Shown: positions 1 through 5,946 of the stretch, one piece after another
Layout: each line of letters starts with the position of its first letter
How positions within the stretch are numbered: position 1 is the first letter of the stretch
DNA from: Planctomycetota bacterium
Lineage (GTDB): Bacteria > Planctomycetota > PUPC01 > JABMSA01 > JAUWKK01
Reading direction: 5' to 3'
NCBI GenBank assembly: GCA_030614245.1
Contig: JAUWKK010000148.1
Coordinates: forward strand, 1 to 7,038
DNA length: 7,038 bases
Made by a program: the position numbers and the translations under genes
Notes under the pieces: generated by a model
Databases searched by the model: none
What the model saw: the letters and a program-made list of their open reading frames with translations, nothing else
Told to the model about the DNA's origin: nothing

Positions 1-793
1 TCAGGCCTGTAGAGTCGATGGTGACATTCCCAGTCGTGGACGTGATACCCTGCGTGATATCCATCGCCCCGCCCGCGTCGATGTCGATCTTGCCCGTAGC
101 CGACTGCAGCGCGGCTGCAAGGGTGACGTTGCCCGTATGATTGATTGTTATCAGGCCATCGGTGGTTGTGGTGATAGTGGCGCCGGTATTGTCGAAGTCG
201 GTTCCGGTGGTAACGAAATCGCCGCTGTCGCCCATAGTGACCGTATTATTGACGTCGACGTTGCCCGTTCCGGCAGTAAGCGTCAGGTCGTTGCCGCCGC
301 CGGTGACGGTGCCGTTGATGGTGATGTTTCCGGCTCCAGCGCCGGTGCTGAGGATGACGTTGCCGCCGAGCGTGGTGTCGTTGTCCCAGATGATGTTGCC
401 GCCGTCGCCGGTAGTGGTCACGTCGCCGGCTGTATTGAGCAGGCCGGCCTTGTTGACACCGAATGCGACGTTTCCGGTAGTCGTCTGGACGTCGCCATTG
501 GCGCCGACGGTCGAGAGGCCGGTGGAGTCAATGTCCACGTCTCCCGTAGTTGACGTTATGCTTTGAGTGATGCCCAGCGTGCCGCCGGCGTCGATGTCGA
601 TCTTGCCCGTAGCCGCCTGGAGTGCTGCCCCGACGGTGACATTGCCGGTGTGGTTTATTGTGACAGTTCCGGCGCCGCTCGTGGTTATTGTTCCGCCGGT
701 GTTGTCAAAGTCGACGCCCGTGCTCGCGAAATCCCCGCCCTCGAGAGAAATGGCGGCGTTGATGTCGACGTTGCCCGCGGCGGTGAGAGTGAG
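1..793 (-). repeat. 171-residue (513-base) tandem repeat in TpsA, one full and one partial copy
   Basis: Two copies of a long unit lie head to tail within the TpsA frame. Copy 1 is residues about 519-688 (bases 793-284). Copy 2 is residues about 689-782 (bases 283-1), cut by the window edge. Landmarks recur at a spacing of 171 residues: 'INHTGNVT' at 564 and 735, 'GKIDIDAGG' at 581 and 752, 'DFDNTG' at 546 and 717. Near the front of the unit the spacing is 170, so there is a one-residue indel. At base level the block around 587-613 is repeated almost unchanged at 74-100, while other parts have drifted. Such units normally stack as extra coils of a beta-helix. The array may continue past the window. 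Confidence 0.85.
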
Positions 794-2347
794 GTTGAGC
801 GTATCGGCGTCGGGAGTGCCGTCGGTGATCGAATTGTTGATGATGATGTCGTTGAGGGCTATTAGCTGCAGGCCTTTGTTGGTTCCTATGCCGTGGAAGT
901 CCAACGGGGTCGAGAGCGTGATGTCGCCGTTCTCCAAGTTGGGTGCGGCCGTCCCTGTGCTGATTGTCACGGTCGCGCCGCCGGCGGCAGCCGTCAGGGC
1001 GTTGGTGACCAGTGTAACGCCGAGCTGGGCCGTATCAGCGGTGGACTCGAAGGGATGAGCGGCGTTTATGTTGACGTTACCGCCGCCTGCCACAATCGCA
1101 ATGTTGTTCGGGTCTATGAGCCAGTGCCCGCCTGCGCCGTTGGGCGCTCCGATATCGGGTGCGCTGGCGATCTCGAAGTATTCGAGGCCTGAGGTTTCGA
1201 CGAATCCGCCATCACCGCAAAGCGTTCCACCGCTGACGCTGATGTCGCCGTAGATTCTGGCTGCTTTCTCTGCGAAGACTATCACCGTGCCGCCATCGCC
1301 GGCCTCCAGTGCGGCTGCGTTGATGACCGAATGGGGGCCGACAAATACATATGATGCATTTCGGAGGTCGCCCTGGCCCTGCAAGTCGCCGCCGATCCTG
1401 ACGGTTCCGCCGCCCGCTGTTCCCGATGCGTCGATCTCGGCATCGAACAGGCCGACCTTGTCGCCTGTGATGGTGATGTCGCCGCCGATACCGTCTGCGG
1501 AGCTGTCGGAGGCATCTATCTTGCCCGCGATGGAAACGACGCCGCCATCGCCGCCCTCGATGTTGATGTCGGCGGCTTTCATGTCGCCGGTGTTCAGTAT
1601 CGCCATCGAGTATATGTCTCCGGCTCCCATGTTGATCGTGCCGCCTGGTGCTGAGATGTCGCCTGCGTTCTCGACGCCCGTCCCGGCGGGATCAGCCGGT
1701 GCACCGGCAGTCTCGATCTTCACAAAGATGTGCCCACCGCGCTCGGTAATATAGATGTCGTCACCTGCCGACATAATCACAGTGCCTTCGTCGGCGGTGA
1801 TTGATCCGAGATTGGCAACGTAGCGTCCGATCAGGCTGACGGTCTTACCATTTATGGTGCCTTTGTTGATGACCGAGCCTGTTGCGTCGGTGAATCGATG
1901 TATATTGCTCAGGAAATCCTGGTTCGTCATATTCGCGGCAGCGGCGTAGATGCCGGCGACGTCGACGATGGACCCGGCTCCGAAGATGACTCCGGCGGGG
2001 TTGACGATGTACACCTGGCCGTTGGCAAGCAGCGAACCATTAATGTACGTGGGATCCGCGCCATTGATCCTGTTGAGCACTCTCGCGCTGGCTCCCGGCT
2101 GGACGAAGCGCACCGTCTCATGGGATCGAATGTTGAAGCTCTGATAGTTGATGATGCTGTTGTGACTCGCCGTGATCGTCGTCGTGCTGCCCCTGTGCTT
2201 GAACTGCACGTTACCTCGGGCGACCCGCGCACCCCGTGGCGCGGCGAATGCCGGGTAATTGACCATTACCAACGCGAGAAAGCATCGCAACATGATGCCG
2301 AAAGACTGGCGGCCGATGCTAGTGTTCGCCGTGCTGCGTTCCATCAT
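1..2347 (-). CDS. TpsA exoprotein, filamentous haemagglutinin-type (partial, C-terminus outside window)
   Basis: Exported substrate of a two-partner secretion pair, expected to become a surface or released beta-helical adhesin. The minus frame from 2347 is open for 782 codons with no stop before the window edge, so the C-terminus is missing. The start is an ATG pair (2347 and 2344) with GGAGG at 2357-2353, 5 to 8 bases upstream. Residues 1-35 form a signal peptide with a long n-region, a hydrophobic stretch (about 18-30) and an AFA/AP cleavage site. Residues about 40-200 match the TPS (haemagglutination activity) domain: 'NYQSFNI' at 67-73, 'RVLNRINGADPT' at 89-100 and 'QVYIVNPAGVIFG' at 111-123, with NPAG where NPNG is usual. 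Residues 200-400 are Gly/Asp/Ile-rich beta-helix repeats. 'HWLIDPNNI' lies at 408-416, a motif I recall from related haemagglutinins. From about 519 a 171-residue repeat begins. It follows the TpsB gene by 80 bases, so co-transcription is likely. Ligand and final fate are unknown. Confidence 0.9.
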   Translation of the reverse strand, partial: MMERSTANTSIGRQSFGIMLRCFLALVMVNYPAFAAPRGARVARGNVQFKHRGSTTTITASHNSIINYQSFNIRSHETVRFVQPGASARVLNRINGADPTYINGSLLANGQVYIVNPAGVIFGAGSIVDVAGIYAAAANMTNQDFLSNIHRFTDATGSVINKGTINGKTVSLIGRYVANLGSITADEGTVIMSAGDDIYITERGGHIFVKIETAGAPADPAGTGVENAGDISAPGGTINMGAGDIYSMAILNTGDMKAADINIEGGDGGVVSIAGKIDASDSSADGIGGDITITGDKVGLFDAEIDASGTAGGGTVRIGGDLQGQGDLRNASYVFVGPHSVINAAALEAGDGGTVIVFAEKAARIYGDISVSGGTLCGDGGFVETSGLEYFEIASAPDIGAPNGAGGHWLIDPNNIAIVAGGGNVNINAAHPFESTADTAQLGVTLVTNALTAAAGGATVTISTGTAAPNLENGDITLSTPLDFHGIGTNKGLQLIALNDIIINNSITDGTPDADTLNLTLTAAGNVDINAAISLEGGDFASTGVDFDNTGGTITTSGAGTVTINHTGNVTVGAALQAATGKIDIDAGGTLGITQSITSTTGDVDIDSTGLSTVGANGDVQTTTGNVAFGVNKAGLLNTAGDVTTTGDGGNIIWDNDTTLGGNVILSTGAGAGNITINGTVTGGGNDLTLTAGTGNVDVNNTVTMGDSGDFVTTGTDFDNTGATITTTTDGLITINHTGNVTLAAALQSATGKIDIDAGGAMDITQGITSTTGNVTIDSTGL

Positions 2348-2427
2348 CTTCGCCTCCGAAAGCATTTGCTGCTTGTTCACTTACTCTTGAAAACCCAAAT
2401 GAATATACTGATTGGCCCCGTAGTGCC

Positions 2428-4488
2428 TTAAAAAACGATCGTGGCCTCCACATGCACTCGGCTGTCGCCGGAGTCCACTTCACCTCCCGCTGCGTCCTCG
2501 AGGGCGCCGCCCCAGTCGGCACGCAACGTCAGGTTGTTGAGCAACTGGAGCTCAAGGCCGACGCCCGTGCCGGCGAGGCTCTCATCACTCTCGTAGGATC
2601 GCTTAGTCGAATTATACGTGTGCCCCACGTCGAAGAATGCTCTGAAGATGAGATCCCAGTCCGGCCTGCCATACACGTGCTGAGGTGCGAATCGGAACGG
2701 CCTGCCGAAGAACGTGGTCTTGCCGGGGTCCGGCTGCGCTCTGAACGACCTGGGGATGTGATACCTGTATTCAACCGAACCGATGACGGCCGAATCGCCG
2801 GCGGTTATGGACTCTTCATATCCGCGCACCGTGTGGAAACCACCCACGACTTCCTCCATCTGGGGGATGAGACGGTTTCCGGTGTACTGTCCCTTGAACG
2901 ACACCTCGACCTCATGAGCCAGCGTGGACGACTCCGGTGTGCTCACGTCCCTCCACGCTTCGCCGTCCAACAGCGGCTCGAGGTACTGCGAGGGCCGCAT
3001 ATCCCACTTTAGGATGGCCCAGTCGCCGGCCGGGGTGAGTCGGCCAAACCTGCCGAGCTGGTCGGAATTACTTGATGAGACATTCGACTGGCTCCATTCG
3101 AGCATCAGGCTTCCAGACGTGGATGAAGTGTCTCTGTAACGCTCGAAGCGAAAGCCCGTGTAAGGCAGGAAGAGATCGTCTTCACCTTTAAGCCCGATAA
3201 CCTGATTGTCGACTGAGATGTTCCGCCACGTGGCTCCGCCGACGAGGTCTACGAAGAAGTCTTCGTGCTGATAGACGTTCGCGATGATCTCGCCTCCGGC
3301 CGACCAGCCGTCACCGGTGAACTTTTCGTTAGCGAAGCCGATGTCCGAGGCGGTGAACTCTGAGCACGTAGCGAAGACCTTCCAGCGCCAGCGTTCGGTC
3401 CCCGGCACGGGGGCCTCGTACGAGCCGATATAGGCTCGCGCGTCGTCGGAAAGGCCCGCAGTGATGTAATCGAACTTGAAGACGTCGTCGTTGCCCGTGA
3501 CTTGGTTGTGTATAAAGCCGAAACGATAACGGCACTTGTCGGTCTGCTCGGTTCCCGTGTTCGTCACCTGGGAGTAGACCATCCACGGTTTGTTCTCGCT
3601 GACGAGGAAGTCGAGTGCCACGTCGCCCGCGCCTGCTGAAGCTACGGCGACGTCGACCCTGCGCCCCGGATGGCGGTTCAACCGGTGAATGAAGCTGGCC
3701 AGCAAGTCTCTCCGGAGCAAATTGCTGCGCCCGTCGGGTAGTTGGGCGGTCGGATCACCCGGCTGGATCGGCGAACGCTCCTTGATGACCTCGTGAGCGG
3801 GATTGTCGATTCTCTTGCCGGCGGGGATACGCTTGCCCGACGCAATAGTCCGCAGTTGCGTCGCCTCGCCCATCATCACGAGGATTTTGAGCGTCCTCCG
3901 ATCCGCCGGGCGAACATCCTCGCCGCGGGCGATATCTTCAGGACTGGGCGCCACATAGATACCGATGTAGTTCAGGTCCTCTTTGAAGTAATCGACGATT
4001 CGCTGATTGATGAGGCGAATCGCACTGGCGAAGAACTTCTTCTCGCTTGCAGCTTCGTTGAACTCGCCTATCTTGAAGCTGACAGCGGGAATACCTGCAC
4101 GCGGCGCGATATAGCCATCGATTGCCTGCCCGAGCACGATCTCGCGTTGGAGAACGTCATCAAGGGGCGGGTGGAACGGATGCTCCTTGGCGTATTGAAT
4201 GATGAAGCCGCTGACTGGGAAGCTCGGGCCGTCGGCCTCGCTGGCAGACGGCGGCGGCACAACTGTATTGCCGAACTTTTCGCGCAAGGCCTTCGCTTTC
4301 GCCACGGCCTCGGCATCCTGGGGAGATACTCCCGCAGGGATACCCGAAGCGGCATACGCAATGCCTGCCAGCATCACGAAAACCGCGCCCGCAAAAAGAT
4401 ACAAGTGGCGGCACGGGCGTCTCGCTCGCAACACGCCACTTGTCCCTACGACTCTCGCCCTCTCGGTTTCAGCTTTATTCGCTTTCAT
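2428..4488 (-). CDS. TpsB outer-membrane translocator, ShlB/FhaC/HecB family
   Basis: Outer-membrane beta-barrel pore that recognises the TPS domain of its partner in the periplasm and threads it to the surface (type Vb secretion). The chosen ATG at 4488 gives 686 residues. GGAGGGG lies 10 bases upstream, and an N-terminal hydrophobic export segment (about 28-47, 'LYLFAGAVFVMLAGIAYA') follows. An in-frame ATG 95 codons upstream would add Lys/Arg-rich sequence unlike a secreted protein. Residues about 89-220 look like one or two POTRA domains ('QAIDGYIAPRAGIPAV' at 121-136). A conserved block 'LNRHPGRRVDVAV' (270-282) leads into the barrel, with 'ENKPW' at 298-302. The Omp85-superfamily 'VRGY' is at 554-557, 'FRAFFDVGH' at 615-623, and the chain ends in Phe as outer-membrane barrels do. 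It is longer than the usual 550-600 residues, mainly at the N-terminus and in loops. Two cysteines (319, 375) lie in the barrel region. It sits directly before the TpsA gene. Confidence 0.92.
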   Translation of the reverse strand: MKANKAETERARVVGTSGVLRARRPCRHLYLFAGAVFVMLAGIAYAASGIPAGVSPQDAEAVAKAKALREKFGNTVVPPPSASEADGPSFPVSGFIIQYAKEHPFHPPLDDVLQREIVLGQAIDGYIAPRAGIPAVSFKIGEFNEAASEKKFFASAIRLINQRIVDYFKEDLNYIGIYVAPSPEDIARGEDVRPADRRTLKILVMMGEATQLRTIASGKRIPAGKRIDNPAHEVIKERSPIQPGDPTAQLPDGRSNLLRRDLLASFIHRLNRHPGRRVDVAVASAGAGDVALDFLVSENKPWMVYSQVTNTGTEQTDKCRYRFGFIHNQVTGNDDVFKFDYITAGLSDDARAYIGSYEAPVPGTERWRWKVFATCSEFTASDIGFANEKFTGDGWSAGGEIIANVYQHEDFFVDLVGGATWRNISVDNQVIGLKGEDDLFLPYTGFRFERYRDTSSTSGSLMLEWSQSNVSSSNSDQLGRFGRLTPAGDWAILKWDMRPSQYLEPLLDGEAWRDVSTPESSTLAHEVEVSFKGQYTGNRLIPQMEEVVGGFHTVRGYEESITAGDSAVIGSVEYRYHIPRSFRAQPDPGKTTFFGRPFRFAPQHVYGRPDWDLIFRAFFDVGHTYNSTKRSYESDESLAGTGVGLELQLLNNLTLRADWGGALEDAAGGEVDSGDSRVHVEATIVF

Positions 4489-4498
4489 CAGCGATGTT

Positions 4499-4505
4499 CC
4501 CCTCC
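4499..4505 (-). promoter_or_regulatory. Ribosome binding site deciding the TpsB start
   Basis: GGAGGGG on the minus strand, 10 bases before the ATG at 4488. It supports that start over the upstream in-frame ATG at 4773, and the signal peptide follows only this one. Confidence 0.75.
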
Positions 4506-4545
4506 ACCAGAAGTAAAAGGCTGCATCAAAGAGAATCCCCCAGAA

Positions 4546-4568
4546 ACGCGCAGTCTCCAGACTCGCGT
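4546..4568. repeat. Near-perfect dyad in the TpsB leader, operator-like
   Basis: Plus-strand arms ACGCG-c-AGTCT and AGACT-CGCGT meet at a 2-base centre. All ten positions pair, with one unpaired base (4551) in the left arm. The tight centre suits a two-fold protein site better than an RNA hairpin, although a hairpin with a 4-base loop is also possible. It lies 58-80 bases before the TpsB start codon, downstream of the possible promoter. A regulator site is inference only. Confidence 0.4.
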
Positions 4569-4648
4569 CCTTTCGAGCGGTCTCTCGGGTCTTTCTTTGC
4601 TTGTTCCTCGTGAATCTCCAACACTTACGCGCCTGAATGATCATACAA

Positions 4649-4676
4649 ATCCTAGTGTTCCAACTTTGAAATGCAA
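4649..4676 (-). promoter_or_regulatory. Possible sigma70-type promoter for the TpsB-TpsA operon
   Basis: On the minus strand TTGCAT (4676-4671) and TAGGAT (4654-4649) are separated by 16 bases. Each matches the consensus hexamer at four of six positions. It would give a leader of about 150 bases containing the dyad at 4546-4568. The surrounding sequence is AT-richer than the genes. This is a weak call, because such matches arise by chance and planctomycete promoters are poorly defined. Confidence 0.3.
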
Positions 4677-4801
4677 GGAGTTTTTTCTTTAAATTGGGAT
4701 TTTCGAGGCGCTCGCAATTGCTGTTCCCTGCCGCCGTTACGGTGACCCCTTTCACCAGCACCTCTGCTGCCATGCGCTTTGGCGTGGTAGTGTGCGACCC
4801 G

Positions 4802-4819
4802 ATGGGGCAAACGCCCCAT
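4802..4819. repeat. Short perfect hairpin, GGGC-AAAC-GCCC core
   Basis: Arms ATGGGGC (4802-4808) and GCCCCAT (4813-4819) with loop AAAC. The core resembles the palindrome at 6953-6971 (GGGC-AAC-GCCC). The two may belong to one dispersed repeat family. There is no T-tract on either side, so a terminator is unlikely. Confidence 0.5.
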
Positions 4820-5037
4820 TGGCCTCAGCGGGCACCCGAACGAACGGCCGTAAACTGTAACCCGCCCACACATGGCGGCTATTCCCGTCTCAATCACCAC
4901 TTGGGAATCCCCCTCTCTCGCCCGCCAGACGCTACCTGCCCGATGGGCAGTTCTCCCCAGCTCTGCCGAAGCCCGGCACTCTCGACAGACAAAAAGCAGC
5001 TTCTCTAACTTGCTGCTACTCCCAGACTTATGGTGCC

Positions 5038-5055
5038 TTCGCCCGGTCGGGCGAA
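5038..5055. repeat. Short perfect hairpin upstream of the lipoprotein gene
   Basis: Arms TTCGCCC (5038-5044) and GGGCGAA (5049-5055) around GGTC. On the plus strand it is followed by ATCTTTC, a poor T-tract. It could be a weak terminator or attenuator 160 bases before the lipoprotein start, or another dispersed palindrome. Confidence 0.45.
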
Positions 5056-5113
5056 ATCTTTCAAACGCAAGGGCACGGCTGTTGCTGCTTATCCCGAGCG
5101 AAAAGACAGCTGT

Positions 5114-5134
5114 TCAGTAATCAGTAATCAGTAA
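5114..5134. repeat. Three tandem copies of the heptamer TCAGTAA
   Basis: TCAGTAA occurs three times without interruption at 5114, 5121 and 5128. It is followed by loosely related ACTGG/ACTG motifs to about 5160. It is a short tandemly repeated repetitive sequence, about 80 bases before the lipoprotein start codon. Confidence 0.8.
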
Positions 5135-5202
5135 ACTGGATACTGCTCACTGGACAACTGAGCTTGGAACACAAGTTTTTTATGCGTCCTCATCTTAACT
5201 AC

Positions 5203-5208
5203 AAGGAG
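5203..5208 (+). promoter_or_regulatory. Ribosome binding site deciding the lipoprotein start
   Basis: AAGGAG lies 6 bases before the ATG at 5215. It selects this start over the in-frame ATGs at 5164 and 5182, which would put a charged stretch in front of the signal peptide. Confidence 0.75.
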
Positions 5209-5214
5209 ACAGTT

Positions 5215-5535
5215 ATGAGGAAATTGGCAAAAGTGGCAACGTATTTTGCGGTCATCTCGATTTCTCTTGCTGCAGCGGCCGGCTGTAAAGGCACACCGGC
5301 ACCCAAGGTAGAATCGTGCACTCCAGAGGCCGCCGTCGCCGCCGTGGAAAACCCTGCTGCTCGGGCGGATTACTACTCGATGTCCGCCGGTGACGCTCTG
5401 GGTAAGGCAATCTTCGCCGAAGGTCGCACTCTCGACCCGACAAGACTTGCTCAGGCCCAGGCCAAGCGCGTCGAGGCCTTCAGGCTTGCACAGGCCCAGA
5501 ACAAGGACAAGTTCGCAAGTATCGAAAACGACTGA
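5215..5535 (+). CDS. Small predicted lipoprotein of unknown function
   Basis: A 106-residue protein I do not recognise. Residues 1-24 are a lipoprotein signal peptide: MRKLAK, a hydrophobic core (about 8-22), then AAAGC with Cys24 as the probable lipidated residue. The mature chain would be about 83 residues, anchored to a membrane facing the periplasm. It is Ala/Gln/Lys-rich and probably helical. RLAQAQ occurs at 77-82 and again at 90-95, a 13-residue spacing that suggests an amphipathic helix. A second cysteine is at 35. The stop is TGA at 5533-5535. The gene stands alone: divergent to TpsB, convergent to the YdjY-type gene, and followed by strong inverted repeats. Nothing in the sequence ties it to either neighbour's function. 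Export is well supported and the function is open. Confidence 0.75.
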   Translation: MRKLAKVATYFAVISISLAAAAGCKGTPAPKVESCTPEAAVAAVENPAARADYYSMSAGDALGKAIFAEGRTLDPTRLAQAQAKRVEAFRLAQAQNKDKFASIEND

Positions 5536-5562
5536 GACGTCGACAACGTGTAACCTTATGAA

Positions 5563-5606
5563 TGCTGCGTCAGCCGCGCTGTAATCGCGGGCAGGCTGAC
5601 GCAGCA
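5563..5606. repeat. 13-base perfect inverted repeat after the lipoprotein gene
   Basis: Arms TGCTGCGTCAGCC (5563-5575) and GGCTGACGCAGCA (5594-5606) match perfectly around an 18-base centre. It begins 28 bases after the lipoprotein stop. No T-tract follows on either strand, so it is not a standard intrinsic terminator. It could protect the 3' end of the mRNA or be a dispersed palindrome. Confidence 0.7.
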
Positions 5607-5624
5607 CTGCAATTGACATCCCCA

Positions 5625-5656
5625 AAACAGCGGGAACATCACCCGTCCCGCTGTTT
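5625..5656. terminator. Bidirectional intrinsic terminator
   Basis: Arms AAACAGCGGGA (5625-5635) and TCCCGCTGTTT (5646-5656) form a perfect 11-base-pair stem with a 10-base loop. The stem is GC-rich inside and ends in A/T runs: TTT on the plus strand, TTTT on the minus strand. It lies 90 bases after the lipoprotein stop and 291 bases after the YdjY-type stop, between two convergent genes, so it could serve both. Confidence 0.65.
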
Positions 5657-5946
5657 CTCCGGGATGCCATCCGCTGCCCTCTATCTCAAGCGCGTCGAAG
5701 GACGAGCGAGCCGCGGTGGAGATCAAGACCTATTGAGGAACCCCGACGGTGCGCTTGCACCTGTAGGGCAGGCCTGACGGGCCGCATCCCCGCTAAGACA
5801 CTATCCCAAAAGCCCGCTGTCAGCACCAGAATCCGCCCGCGGTGCCGAAGAATGGCGGATTCTCACCCTTGACGACACCTTTTGAGACCGTTTCTAAATA
5901 CAAGCTCCAGCCTACCAATCAATCAGCGGCCATCCGCCAATCCACG
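5657..5946. other. Gene-free convergent intergenic region
   Basis: About 290 bases between the terminator and the stop of the YdjY-type gene. Apart from the inverted repeat at 5828-5863 I see no gene, RNA or mobile element here. Confidence 0.55.
5828..5863. repeat. 10-base perfect inverted repeat downstream of the YdjY-type gene
   Basis: Arms AGAATCCGCC (5828-5837) and GGCGGATTCT (5854-5863) around a 16-base centre. It begins 84 bases after the YdjY-type stop codon on the minus strand. There is no T-tract, so it is a possible 3' mRNA stem or weak terminator. Confidence 0.5.

Larger units (their letters stand above)
4489..5214. other. Gene-free divergent intergenic region
   Basis: About 0.7 kb between the divergent TpsB and lipoprotein genes. 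Short open frames exist here on the plus strand (4694-5008 and 4872-5120), but they have no ribosome binding site, no domain-like composition, and overlap each other. What can be seen is listed separately: a possible promoter, a dyad, two hairpins and a heptamer repeat. No tRNA-like or riboswitch-like structure was recognised. Confidence 0.6.

Noticed and set aside
137..2431. Many plus-strand open frames opposite TpsA, for example 141-566, 567-1058, 1287-1754 and 1898-2431
   Set aside because: They are antisense to a continuous 782-codon frame with signal peptide and TPS motifs. Their Pro/Val/Ser-rich or Val/Asp/Gly-rich composition is the mirror of the repeated TpsA codons.
3742..4692. Plus-strand frame of 316 codons
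   Set aside because: It is entirely antisense to the N-terminal half of TpsB, which has clear family motifs. No ribosome binding site or domain pattern was seen.
4489..4773. In-frame upstream extension of TpsB (95 codons from an ATG at 4773)
   Set aside because: The extension is basic and unlike an exported N-terminus. The ribosome binding site and signal peptide both point to 4488.
4694..5120. Two overlapping short plus-strand frames (4694-5008, 4872-5120)
   Set aside because: No ribosome binding site, no recognisable features, and they cross the hairpins and repeat of the intergenic region.
5128..5670. Minus-strand frame of 180 codons opposite the lipoprotein gene
   Set aside because: It begins beyond the terminator and runs through both inverted repeats and antisense to a better-supported gene.
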